Source: Mesorhizobium loti
GTDB lineage: Bacteria; Pseudomonadota; Alphaproteobacteria; Rhizobiales; Rhizobiaceae
NCBI RefSeq assembly: GCF_001510895.1
Contig: NZ_LPWA01000013.1
Span: 1 to 64,000, forward strand
DNA: 64,000 bases
Direction of reading: 5' to 3'
In this document: one piece after another, positions 16,944 to 24,320 of the stretch
How the letters are laid out: every line of letters starts with the position of its first letter
How positions within the stretch are numbered: position 1 is the first letter of the stretch
Made by a program: the position numbers and the translations under genes
Notes under the pieces: generated by a model
The model's input: only the letters and a program-made list of their open reading frames with translations
What the model was told of the DNA's origin: nothing
Database searches by the model: none

Positions 16944-17705
16944 ATGAGCATGCTTCCAGTCATAGAAGCTCCGGATTGGTACGAAACCATCCGCATGGGC
17001 GACGACATCACGCTCATCCACGAGCCATGGATAAAACCGTTCTTCCGCTGCAACATCTGGCATGTGCGCGGCCGCGATCGCGATCTGCTGTTCGACACCG
17101 GGCTTGGCCATTTCAGCCTCCGGCGCCACGTGCCTCTGGTCACCGGGCGCAAGCTTACCTGCGTCGCCAGCCACACGCATTTCGACCATATCGGCTGCCA
17201 CCACGAATTCTCGGACCGCTGCGTGCATGCTGCTGAGGCCGGCATCCTCGCCGACCCGCGCAACGAATGGACCGTCGCCGACCGTTACGCCAATGACGAG
17301 ATGTTTGACGGTATGCCGGAGGGCTGGGACACGGCGCGCTACCGCATCTTGCCCGCGCCCGCCGGCCGCCTGCTCGAGCATGGCGATGTGGTCGACCTTG
17401 GCGACCGTGCCTTCAAGGTCATCCACACGCCTGGCCATTCGCCGGGCGGCATCGCGCTCTTTGAGGAGAAGACGGGCGTCCTTTTGTCCGGCGACATCGT
17501 CTATGACGGGCCGCTGATCGACGACGTCTACCACTCGGACATCGATGACTATGTGGAGACGCTGCTTGCCATGCGCGACATCGACGTCTCGGCCGTGCAT
17601 GGCGGCCATTTCCCGAGCTTCGGCAAGGTGCGCTATCGCCAGCTCATCGACGAATATCTCGCGCACAGGCGCAAGGCCGGGTGCCACCTGCAGCCGAATG
17701 TGTAA
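16944..17705 (+). CDS. MBL-fold metallo-hydrolase linked to the ABC operon
   Basis: A 253-residue metallo-beta-lactamase-fold protein with the metal motif THFDHIG (HxHxDH form: SHTHFDH, about 72-78), IHTPGHSPGG (about 155-164) and a late HGGH. These proteins hydrolyse lactones, thioesters, phosphodiesters and similar bonds. Starting 4 nt after the ATPase stop, it is almost certainly cotranscribed with the importer and may act on the imported compound. No substrate can be read from the sequence. Confidence 0.85.
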   Translation: MSMLPVIEAPDWYETIRMGDDITLIHEPWIKPFFRCNIWHVRGRDRDLLFDTGLGHFSLRRHVPLVTGRKLTCVASHTHFDHIGCHHEFSDRCVHAAEAGILADPRNEWTVADRYANDEMFDGMPEGWDTARYRILPAPAGRLLEHGDVVDLGDRAFKVIHTPGHSPGGIALFEEKTGVLLSGDIVYDGPLIDDVYHSDIDDYVETLLAMRDIDVSAVHGGHFPSFGKVRYRQLIDEYLAHRRKAGCHLQPNV

Positions 17706-17784
17706 AACGGTTTTCCGTCCGGAATTGCGTAAAAACAATAGTTCGAGCAGTTCGGCGTTTCCTTGAAACGATGAACTGCTCTAG
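17704..17784. repeat. Rhizobial intergenic repeat, GAATTGCG family
   Basis: AAACGGTTTTCCGTCCGGAA followed by a TTGCGTAAAAACAATAG stretch and GTTCGGCGTTTCCTTGAAACG is the inverse of the element at 44517-44612, with scattered differences. Its 5' edge overlaps the end of the hydrolase gene. The block to 17806 has no other feature. Confidence 0.7.
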
Positions 17785-17806
17785 AAACGCGATTGCGATC
17801 CCTGGC

Positions 17807-18013
17807 TTAAAGCGCCCTTTGCGGACAGGGCATTCCGGCGGCGTCGCCGCAGCGGGAGGCGGCAGGCTGCTGCGGCCGCATGCTCATCTCCTCCGAATGA
17901 CGCACCAGTTCGGCGAACATGAGCGCGAAACTTCCCATCATCAGGAAGACTATGATCAGACGCGTTACCGGCAATAGACAGGTCTCTCGACTGGCCAGCC
18001 CCCGCCAACCCAT
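17807..18013 (-). CDS. Possible small single-helix membrane protein
   Basis: A 68-codon frame encoding MGWRGLASRETCLLPV, then a strong membrane segment (TRLIIVFLMMGSFALMFAEL) and a polar tail with Pro, Gln and Cys. The amphipathic boundary and the charged VRHSEE after the helix look natural, but no family is recognised and the true start is unclear. The remaining sequence to 18228 shows no other gene; it is the nadK leader. Confidence 0.4.
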   Translation of the reverse strand: MGWRGLASRETCLLPVTRLIIVFLMMGSFALMFAELVRHSEEMSMRPQQPAASRCGDAAGMPCPQRAL

Positions 18014-18228
18014 CCACTGTCGGCTAACATGAGCGCTCCGGCTTTACGAGTGTTTAAGCCTCGCCTTAACCATTCCGGCCATCACATTCGTTGCACGCCT
18101 GTCACGAAGCGCGAGCGCCGCCCTCTGTTCACACGGCAACGCACGTCGCCCTTTGCAGATGCGGGCGGCGCATGCTACGCCGTCGCCGGCGCGGCCCGGC
18201 AGGCGGCCGCAGTCGCCGTCCGGGATCC

Positions 18229-19029
18229 ATGAGCAAAGAAACCAGCCGTTTCGCCTTCGTCTCTTCCGACACCGACGACGCCCGCGCGGCGCTGGACACC
18301 TTGTCGGCGCGCTATGGGCAGGTGCCCGTCGCGGATGCCGAGATCGTCATTGCGCTGGGCGGCGACGGGTTCCTGCTGCAGACACTGCGCGACACGATGA
18401 GCACCGGCAAGAAGGTCTACGGCATGAACCGTGGCACCATCGGCTTCCTGATGAACGAATATCGCGCCGGCGGTCTCGAGGAGCGGATCGCGAGGGCGGT
18501 GTCCGAAACGATCCGCCCGCTGGAAATGGTCGCAGTCACGCATGATGGAGAATCCGTTTCGGCTTTGGCGATCAACGAAGTGGCGCTTTGGCGTCAGTCC
18601 TATCAGACCGCAAAAATCCGCATCACCGTCGACGAGCAGGTGCGGCTGGAGGAACTGAACTGCGACGGCGTGATGATTGCCACGCCGGCAGGCTCCACCG
18701 CCTATAATCTGTCCGCGCACGGGCCGATCCTGCCGCTCGATGCGCCGCTTCTGGCGCTGACGCCGGTGAGCCCATTCCGGCCGCGACGCTGGCGCGGCGC
18801 GCTGCTGTCGAACAAGGCAACGGTGCGCTTCGACATATTGGAGTCGGAAAAACGCCCGGTGAACGCCGCCGCCGACCATACCGAGGTCAAGGCGACTGCC
18901 TCGGTCACCGTCCGGGAATCGCCGACCGCGACAGCGACGTTGCTGTTTGATCCCAACCATTCTTGGAACGAGCGTATTCTTGCGGAGCATTCCGCTATTG
19001 AGCCGGCGCAAGGACAAGACCACGAATAA
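18229..19029 (+). CDS. nadK: NAD kinase
   Basis: A 266-residue enzyme that phosphorylates NAD to NADP. The glycine-rich catalytic motif IVIALGGDGFLLQTL (GGDG with the catalytic Asp) is near residues 38-52, followed by the NMNRGTIGFLMNE-type loop (YGMNRGTIGFLMN) and the conserved DGVMIATPAGSTAYNLSAHG substrate segment at about 147-166. Start at ATG 18229 (MSKETSRFAFVSS); the frame stays open upstream to 18091 but that part is low-complexity and Arg-rich. Confidence 0.93.
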   Translation: MSKETSRFAFVSSDTDDARAALDTLSARYGQVPVADAEIVIALGGDGFLLQTLRDTMSTGKKVYGMNRGTIGFLMNEYRAGGLEERIARAVSETIRPLEMVAVTHDGESVSALAINEVALWRQSYQTAKIRITVDEQVRLEELNCDGVMIATPAGSTAYNLSAHGPILPLDAPLLALTPVSPFRPRRWRGALLSNKATVRFDILESEKRPVNAAADHTEVKATASVTVRESPTATATLLFDPNHSWNERILAEHSAIEPAQGQDHE

Positions 19030-19193
19030 GCAGCGCGATTAAGGTTACGTCTTCACAATCGCTGGATTTCCCGGCCGTTTCTGTTGACAAATCGCGGACT
19101 TGCGCCTAACTGCAACCGCGATCTTGCAGGCGCGCGGCGCCTGCCGCAACGTGTGTTGCGATTTTTCCCGAACCAGCCAAAGACAGCCATCAC

Positions 19194-20753
19194 TTGTCCG
19201 CAGACACCCAGACCGCTCAAGAAGCGTTGACTTTCACAGACCTCGGCCTGTCGCCGAAGGTGCTCTCCGCAGTCACCGATGCCGGCTACGCCAAGCCGAC
19301 CCCGATCCAGGCCGGCGCCATTCCGCATGCGCTGCTCGGCAAGGATGTGCTGGGCATTGCCCAGACCGGCACGGGGAAGACCGCTTCCTTTGTGCTGCCG
19401 ATGCTGACCCGGCTGGAAAAGGGCCGCGCCCGCGCCCGCATGCCGCGCACGCTGATCCTCGAGCCGACGCGCGAACTGGCGGCGCAGGTCGAGGAGAACT
19501 TCGTCAAATACGGCAAGAACCACAAGCTCAACATCGCGCTCTTGATCGGCGGCGTCTCCTTCGACGAACAGGACAAGAAGCTGGAGCGTGGCGCCGACGT
19601 GCTGATCGCCACGCCGGGCCGACTGCTCGACCACCGCGAGCGCGGCAAGCTCTTGCTCAACGGCGTCGAGATCCTCGTCATCGACGAAGCCGACCGTATG
19701 CTCGACATGGGTTTCATTCCCGACATCGAGCGCATCTGCGAGATGATCCCGTTCACGCGCCAGACGCTGTTCTTCTCGGCGACGATGCCGCCGGAGATCA
19801 CCAAGCTCACCGAAAAATTCCTGCACGCCCCAGTGCGCGTCGAGGTCTCGAAGGCGGCTTCCACCGCGACCAGCATCACACAGCGGCTGGTGAAGTCCGG
19901 CACCAAGCCGTGGGAGAAGCGCGAGACACTGCGCAACCTGATCAAGGCCGAAGACGGGGACCTGAAGAATGCCATCATCTTCTGCAACCGCAAGGTCGAG
20001 GTGTCCGAGCTGTTCCGCTCGCTGCTGAAATATGATTTCGACGCCGGCGCGCTGCATGGCGACATGGACCAGCGCGCCCGCATGCAGATGCTCGCCAATT
20101 TCCGTGATGGCAAGCTGCGCTATCTCGTTGCCTCGGACGTCGCCGCGCGCGGCCTCGACATTCCGGACGTCAGCCATGTCTTCAACTACGACGTGCCGAT
20201 CCATGCCGAGGACTATGTCCACCGCATCGGCCGCACCGGCCGTGCCGGCCGTTCCGGCAAGTCTTTCACCATCGCGACGCGCTCCGACACCAAATATGTC
20301 GATGCCATCGAAAAGCTGATCGGCACCAAGATCGAATGGCATGATGGCGATCTGTCGACCGTGACCGAGAGCGAGGGCGCGGACGCGCCCCGCCGTGGCC
20401 GCGCCGCGCCGCGCCGCGCCGGCCGCAAGGATGAGGATCGCAAAGGCCGCAGCGAGCGCAAAAGGGGCGCGGACCGCCACGCCAGGCATGGCGAGGACGA
20501 GACGCCGGAGACGGCGCGCGAAGAGCAGCCGGTCGCCGAGGTCGCCGACATTGCGGAGCGCCGCGCCCGCAAGGACGCGATCCGTTCCGAGAACGACCGC
20601 AAGGGTTCCGCCAACCGCAACGACCAACGCGGCGATGGCCGTTCCCAGCGTGATCACAACCGCCCTGCCCGCAATCGTCAGGAGGAAGACGACGCCACCG
20701 TCGGCTTCGGCGACGACGTGCCGGCTTTCATGCGGATCGTCGCCAAGGTCTGA
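19194..20753 (+). CDS. DEAD-box ATP-dependent RNA helicase (RhlE-like)
   Basis: A 519-residue helicase starting at TTG 19194. The Q motif with KPTPIQ, motif I AQTGTGKT, motif Ia PTRELAAQ, motif II DEAD, motif III SAT, motif V (TDVAARG form: SDVAARGLDIP) and motif VI HRIGRTGRAGR are all present in the first 380 residues. The last 120 residues are a charged Arg/Glu/Asp-rich tail, probably for RNA or partner binding. The RhlE-like label rests on overall layout. The 165-nt upstream spacer contains no other gene. Confidence 0.9.
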   Translation: MSADTQTAQEALTFTDLGLSPKVLSAVTDAGYAKPTPIQAGAIPHALLGKDVLGIAQTGTGKTASFVLPMLTRLEKGRARARMPRTLILEPTRELAAQVEENFVKYGKNHKLNIALLIGGVSFDEQDKKLERGADVLIATPGRLLDHRERGKLLLNGVEILVIDEADRMLDMGFIPDIERICEMIPFTRQTLFFSATMPPEITKLTEKFLHAPVRVEVSKAASTATSITQRLVKSGTKPWEKRETLRNLIKAEDGDLKNAIIFCNRKVEVSELFRSLLKYDFDAGALHGDMDQRARMQMLANFRDGKLRYLVASDVAARGLDIPDVSHVFNYDVPIHAEDYVHRIGRTGRAGRSGKSFTIATRSDTKYVDAIEKLIGTKIEWHDGDLSTVTESEGADAPRRGRAAPRRAGRKDEDRKGRSERKRGADRHARHGEDETPETAREEQPVAEVADIAERRARKDAIRSENDRKGSANRNDQRGDGRSQRDHNRPARNRQEEDDATVGFGDDVPAFMRIVAKV

Positions 20754-20780
20754 CCTTCGATGCCGCACCCGTGAGAAACA

Positions 20781-20806
20781 AAAACGGCCCCGATCGGGGC
20801 CGTTTT
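20781..20806. terminator. Intrinsic terminator (perfect palindrome)
   Basis: AAAACGGCCCC-GATC-GGGGCCGTTTT is a perfect 26-nt palindrome after the helicase stop, followed by CTTTG. It faces the convergent gene ending at 20871, so it may serve both strands. Confidence 0.85.
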
Positions 20807-20870
20807 CTTTGTTGCCGCTTCGCCTGAAGGGTTCAGCCAAGCACCTTTTTCTGCAATTGCCCTGCTGTCC

Positions 20871-21479
20871 TTACATTGGCCCGGGCATCATCTTGGTCGG
20901 TTTCTCGAGCATCGGAAACTCGGCCTTGTTGCATTTCACCTTTGGATTCGTCGGGCTGAACATGCCGTTCGGATTGTCGCTGAACAGCCAGGCATGAAGG
21001 TCGTAGTGCACGAACTCCTTGGGGATAAGGGGATAGTGCCCCTCCATCGGCCCCATGAATTTCTGACCAAACAGGCTCGGCGCTTCCTTGACGTCCGGCG
21101 TCAGCGGCACCAGCCATTCCACGCCGACCAGTTTCAAGCCCTTCTTGGTCGGCTCGTAGATCAAGACATTGGGCTTCATCGGGTCGAGCTTCTTGCCGAC
21201 GCTGGGAACATTGACGAAATGGACGCCCATAGCGCCCTTCGGATAGTCCATCGTGCCCGGTATCTTTTCTCCGTTGAAGTAGACGCAGCCTTCGGTCGAA
21301 AGATAGAGGTCGCGGATGGCGGCCTTGTAGTCCTCATATTTAGCGAGCGATTTTTTCAGGGCCTCGAGGTCGGCCTTGTTGGCGTCCTCGGCCCGAGCCG
21401 TGGCGGCTCCGAGCCATGCGCCCAAGAGACCAGTCAAAACGAGGACGCCGCAGCGCCCAAAGCGAGCCGTTCTTGTCAT
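20871..21479 (-). CDS. Exported protein of unknown function
   Basis: A 202-residue protein with a Sec signal peptide (MTRTARFGRCGVLVLTGLLG to about ARAED), followed by a short helical segment (ADLEALKKSLAKYEDY) and a compact domain containing GCVYFNGEKIPGTMDYPKG, VGVEWLVPL, GPMEGHYPLIP and YDLHAWLFSDNP. The spaced His residues could bind metal, but I recognise no family. ATG 21479 has a GGGAGGAATGC ribosome-binding site. Flanked by two nearly identical palindromic terminators. Confidence 0.75.
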   Translation of the reverse strand: MTRTARFGRCGVLVLTGLLGAWLGAATARAEDANKADLEALKKSLAKYEDYKAAIRDLYLSTEGCVYFNGEKIPGTMDYPKGAMGVHFVNVPSVGKKLDPMKPNVLIYEPTKKGLKLVGVEWLVPLTPDVKEAPSLFGQKFMGPMEGHYPLIPKEFVHYDLHAWLFSDNPNGMFSPTNPKVKCNKAEFPMLEKPTKMMPGPM

Positions 21480-21667
21480 GCATTCCTCCCAGACTTTGAT
21501 CCGGCCGTGCAAGACCGAGGCGGAAAAGTGCTGATTGCGCGGCCAGTTACCCGCCTCATCCCCTCTGGAACAGCATCGATGCTAGTCCTTTCCATGGCTC
21601 CCGAAAAGCATCAATTAGAACAAGCTAATGACCTAAGACCTTTGACCTATCTTTGGGTCAAGCCAAA

Positions 21668-21693
21668 AAAACGGCCCCAATTGGGGCCGTTTT
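21668..21693 (-). terminator. Intrinsic terminator of the OmpA-type lipoprotein gene
   Basis: AAAACGGCCCC-AATT-GGGGCCGTTTT is a perfect 26-nt palindrome; read on the minus strand it ends in a run of seven T, right after the lipoprotein gene's 3' end. It differs from the palindrome at 20781-20806 only at the centre. Confidence 0.9.
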
Positions 21694-21728
21694 GCTTAGT
21701 GGAGTTGCTCCACTGGATGCGGCTTTTC

Positions 21729-22379
21729 TCAGGTGAGCGGCGACAGCTGGATTTCGACGCGGCGGTTCTGGGCGCGGCCGGCGGCCGTCGCGTTGGAAGC
21801 GACAGGCCTCGTCTTGCCGAAGCCGGTGACCGCGAAGCGGCGGGAATCGACGCCCTGGCCCGACAGATAATTGGCGACCGCGAGCGCCCGGCGCTGCGAC
21901 AGGTCGAAATTATGCTCGTCGCCGCCGGTCGAGTCGGTGTGGCCGAAGACGTCGACGGTGGTCTGGCGGAACTTGTTCAGCACCAGCGCCACCGAGTTCA
22001 GCACCGGGTAGAAGCCCGGCTTCACCGCGTCCTGGTCGACGTTGAAGGTGATGTCGGACGGCATGTTGAGGATGATCTGGTCGCCGCTGCGGGTGACGCT
22101 GACGCCGGTGCCCTGCAACTGGCGGCGCAGTTCCGCTTCGTTCTGGTCCATCGTGGCGCCGATCGCGCCGCCGGCAAGCGCGCCGATGCCCGCGCCGATC
22201 AACGCATTGCGGCGGTCATTGCCGCCGGCCAGCAGACCGAGGCTGGCACCTGCCAGGGCGCCGAGGCCGGCGCCGGCCGCGGTGTTGGAGATCTTCTGGT
22301 CGCCGGTATACGGATCGGTGGTGGTGCAGGCGCTCACGAGCACAGCCGTCGCCACGACGACGAGCACGGTCTTCTTCAT
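21729..22379 (-). CDS. OmpA family lipoprotein with glycine-zipper
   Basis: A 216-residue outer-membrane lipoprotein: signal peptide with lipobox VSAC at about residue 18, a glycine-zipper region (GAGLGALAGASLGLLAGG, then GIGALAGGAIGATM) and a C-terminal OmpA/MotB peptidoglycan-binding domain (about 105-216). The latter shows VFGHTDSTGGDEHN, LSQRRALAVANYL and GRAQNRRVEIQL, including the Asp and Arg that contact diaminopimelate. Likely anchors the outer membrane to peptidoglycan. ATG 22379 is chosen because it gives the proper signal peptide. Confidence 0.88.
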   Translation of the reverse strand: MKKTVLVVVATAVLVSACTTTDPYTGDQKISNTAAGAGLGALAGASLGLLAGGNDRRNALIGAGIGALAGGAIGATMDQNEAELRRQLQGTGVSVTRSGDQIILNMPSDITFNVDQDAVKPGFYPVLNSVALVLNKFRQTTVDVFGHTDSTGGDEHNFDLSQRRALAVANYLSGQGVDSRRFAVTGFGKTRPVASNATAAGRAQNRRVEIQLSPLT

Positions 22380-22481
22380 AAGATGGTCCCTCTCCAAATC
22401 GCGGCCGTTGCGGCCGCGCCAAATCAGCCCTTCCGCATGCCTTGTAACATGAATTGCGGCAAAAAGCGGAACGGCAAAGTG

Positions 22482-22850
22482 CTACCAGAGGTTCTTGCCG
22501 TCGATCACCACCACTTCGACCTTGTCCAGGTCGAAATCGTCGAACAGGCGGGAGTTGACGCTGATCTTCGGGTTGTCGAAGTCGGGCTCACCGGTCGACC
22601 AATCGGGGGTTTCGGTGAAGGTGCCGCAGCCGCAGGTGGCGCAAAAGCCGTGTTTGATGGTTTTCGAGCCCCAGCGATAGAAGGAGACGTTCTCAGGCGG
22701 GCTGGTGAGCTTGAATTGCGATGGGACGTAGTAAGCCCAGAGCGCCCCGCGCTTGGAGCAAAACGAGCATGTGCATTGCGTGACTGTCTGCGGTGCTTCG
22801 GAAACTTCGAATGTCGTCGCCTTGCAGTGGCAGCTTCCCTTGATGGTCAT
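22482..22850 (-). CDS. GFA-fold zinc protein
   Basis: A 122-residue protein of the glutathione-dependent formaldehyde-activating (GFA/Mss4-like) fold. The cysteine pattern is complete: CHCKATTFEV near the start, CTCSFCSKRG at about 32-41 and CATCGCG at about 70-76, which bind two zinc ions in the family. Most family members have no proven reaction despite the name. ATG 22850 lies behind GGAGAGGTGACGTTC. Confidence 0.85.
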   Translation of the reverse strand: MTIKGSCHCKATTFEVSEAPQTVTQCTCSFCSKRGALWAYYVPSQFKLTSPPENVSFYRWGSKTIKHGFCATCGCGTFTETPDWSTGEPDFDNPKISVNSRLFDDFDLDKVEVVVIDGKNLW

Positions 22851-22885
22851 GAACGTCACCTCTCCGTCGTCCGCCGCCCTTGGAT

Positions 22886-22924
22886 CACACAATTCCGAAC
22901 GGAAACCGGTGCGGAATTGCTTTA
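22886..22924. repeat. Short copy of the GAATTGC repeat family
   Basis: ACACAATTCCGAACGGAAAC followed by CGGTGCGGAATTGCTTTAG matches the core of the 44560-44616 element (CAATTCCGGACGAAAACCGC ... GGAATTGCTCTA). It lies directly upstream of the GFA gene. Confidence 0.55.
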
Positions 22925-22996
22925 GCGGCAAGGCAACATAAAGAAGCGGTCCTGACAACTGTCTGGCAGCAGGTTTGACAGTTCAGCGCTTGCCCC

Positions 22997-23102
22997 CAAA
23001 GCGCGTTGCGATCTTTCAGATTCGCCCCATGCGCTTTAGGTTTTGATTTTGCGCATGTCTTTCTCCCGAAACCGGTTCCCGCTTTCGGGAGACATGCTTT
23101 AG
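22997..23102. repeat. AAAGCGCG...ACATGCTTT intergenic repeat, copy 1
   Basis: About 105 bp closely matching the copies at 44613-44720 and 50527-50633: GCGATCTTTCAGATTCG, GCGCATGTCTTTCTCCCGAA, ACCGGTTCCCGCTTTCGGGA and GACATGCTTTA in the same order. GCATGTCT...AGACATGC pair as an inverted repeat. The right edge supplies the stop codon of the gene at 23099. Confidence 0.85.
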
Positions 23103-23476
23103 TAGGAACGCGGCGGCACGAATAGGCAGATTGTCTTGCCGGCATCCAAGCCAGCCTGATGCGCGCACCAATGGAATTCACCGTCCGGGCTATCCTTTAC
23201 CCGCTTGTCGGTCATGGGAACAACCTCACCGGTTCCGGCAATTACATACCCTTCGGGTTTCTCAAGGACCTCACCCGTGTGGGCCGTGCGGCAATCGTAG
23301 TTGGCGCAGCAGGCAAAGGGATAGCTCCAGCCCTGCGGCATGGCCGCCGTAGGCTTGGCGTCGTGCGCGAAAGCGGGCGCAGTCAGAACCGCGACCACGC
23401 CGGTGACGAGCAGGGAAAACAGGAGTCGGCCCGCCGGGTGAACGGCTTGGGCCGATCTTGACTTGGCAGCAGACAT
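23099..23476 (-). CDS. Exported cysteine-containing protein of unknown function
   Basis: A 125-residue protein with an N-terminal signal/anchor (LLFSLLVTGVVAVLTAPAFA). The mature part contains five cysteines in the order CCANYDC, HWC, ICLF, with PQGWSYPFACCANYDCRTAH and DGEFHWCAHQAGL, suggesting a disulfide-bonded periplasmic domain. No named family recognised. ATG 23476 follows AAAGGAACGCTTCG. Its TAA stop lies within the end of the repeat at 22997-23102. Confidence 0.7.
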   Translation of the reverse strand: MSAAKSRSAQAVHPAGRLLFSLLVTGVVAVLTAPAFAHDAKPTAAMPQGWSYPFACCANYDCRTAHTGEVLEKPEGYVIAGTGEVVPMTDKRVKDSPDGEFHWCAHQAGLDAGKTICLFVPPRSY

Positions 23477-23776
23477 CGAAGCGTTCCTTTCGAGCATCAA
23501 GCGATTTCGCTTGCCCGTTCCCGGAACGTGTCTTCCCAGTGGCCGGATCGTCAGTCGCAGATATGCCGCGTCCGGCCATAAATGCTTCTATCCCCCAGCC
23601 CGAATGCTGGGCTGATTCCTTGGCTGGCGCAAGAAGTGGGCGCGCCCTTCGGATCACACCGGGGCTTCAGCATCAGCCACAGAAAAGGGTGCGCCGACTT
23701 GGTTAACGAGAATTAAGCGACAAGCCTGCGACCGGGGTGCCTAAGAACGAAATTCTGCTGACGGAGGTTCCGGCCC
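23477..23776. other. Non-coding spacer without recognisable features
   Basis: Three hundred bases between two minus-strand genes. I see no credible reading frame, tRNA or strong hairpin; a short inverted repeat (CAGCCCGAATGCTGGGCTG, about 23598-23616) is the only structure. Confidence 0.5.
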
Positions 23777-24181
23777 TCAGCCGGTGACATGTTCACGATA
23801 TTGCGGCAGGTCGTCCGTAATCGTGAACCATGGCGCCTTGGAACCGACGAAGATGTGTGCATTCGGGCGAACGCTTGGATCGTCCATCAGCGTCCCCATG
23901 GCGACATGGACGTAGGCGCCCTCCCGCACCAATGAATAGAGCAGAGAGCCGCATTGCCGGCAATGCGCGTCGTGGCCGCTGGCATCGCCGTAGATCAGCA
24001 ACGTGCCGTCGCCCGCGGTGAGCCGAAACTTGTCGCGCTCGATGCCAGCGAAGGGCTTGAAGGCGGAACCCGTGGTGCGGCGGCAGTTGGAGCAATGGCA
24101 ATTGGCCGCGTAGACGAATTCGTCGGCCACCTCGTAGCAGACTGCGCCGCAGAAGCATTTTCCCGCAAGTGTACGAACCAT
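23777..24181 (-). CDS. GFA-fold zinc protein, second copy in the region
   Basis: A 134-residue member of the GFA family: CFCGAVCYEV at about residues 9-18, CHCSNCRRTTGSAFKPF at about 28-44 and HCRQCGSLLYS at about 73-83 provide the zinc cysteines. It differs clearly from the copy at 22482-22850 and keeps the more typical CHCxxCRRxxGS motif. Reaction unknown. Confidence 0.88.
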   Translation of the reverse strand: MVRTLAGKCFCGAVCYEVADEFVYAANCHCSNCRRTTGSAFKPFAGIERDKFRLTAGDGTLLIYGDASGHDAHCRQCGSLLYSLVREGAYVHVAMGTLMDDPSVRPNAHIFVGSKAPWFTITDDLPQYREHVTG

Positions 24182-24217
24182 CGGCTCTTCCGTCGCTGTG
24201 ACGCGTAGGGTGCGCCC

Positions 24218-24313
24218 TAGAGCCGGATGATTTCAGGTCGAACCTGAAATCTGAATCCGGCTCTAAATCAAAGAGCATGATGTCGCCCGAAAACCGCTTC
24301 ACACTTTTCGGCA
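24218..24313. repeat. Palindromic intergenic repeat (AGAGCCGGAT family)
   Basis: TAGAGCCGGAT (24218-24228) pairs with ATCCGGCTCTA (24255-24265), and inside it GATTTCAGGT (24229-24238) pairs with ACCTGAAATC (24242-24251). A tail GAGCATGATGTCGCCCGAAA followed by ACCGCTTCACACTTTTCGGC completes the element. It abuts the 3' end of prfB. Confidence 0.75.
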
Positions 24314-24320
24314 TCAGGCC

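Noticed and set aside
20994..22925. Plus-strand frame of 643 codons crossing three minus-strand genes and a terminator
   Set aside because: It runs through the palindrome at 21668-21693 and the coding strand of a clear OmpA lipoprotein and GFA gene.
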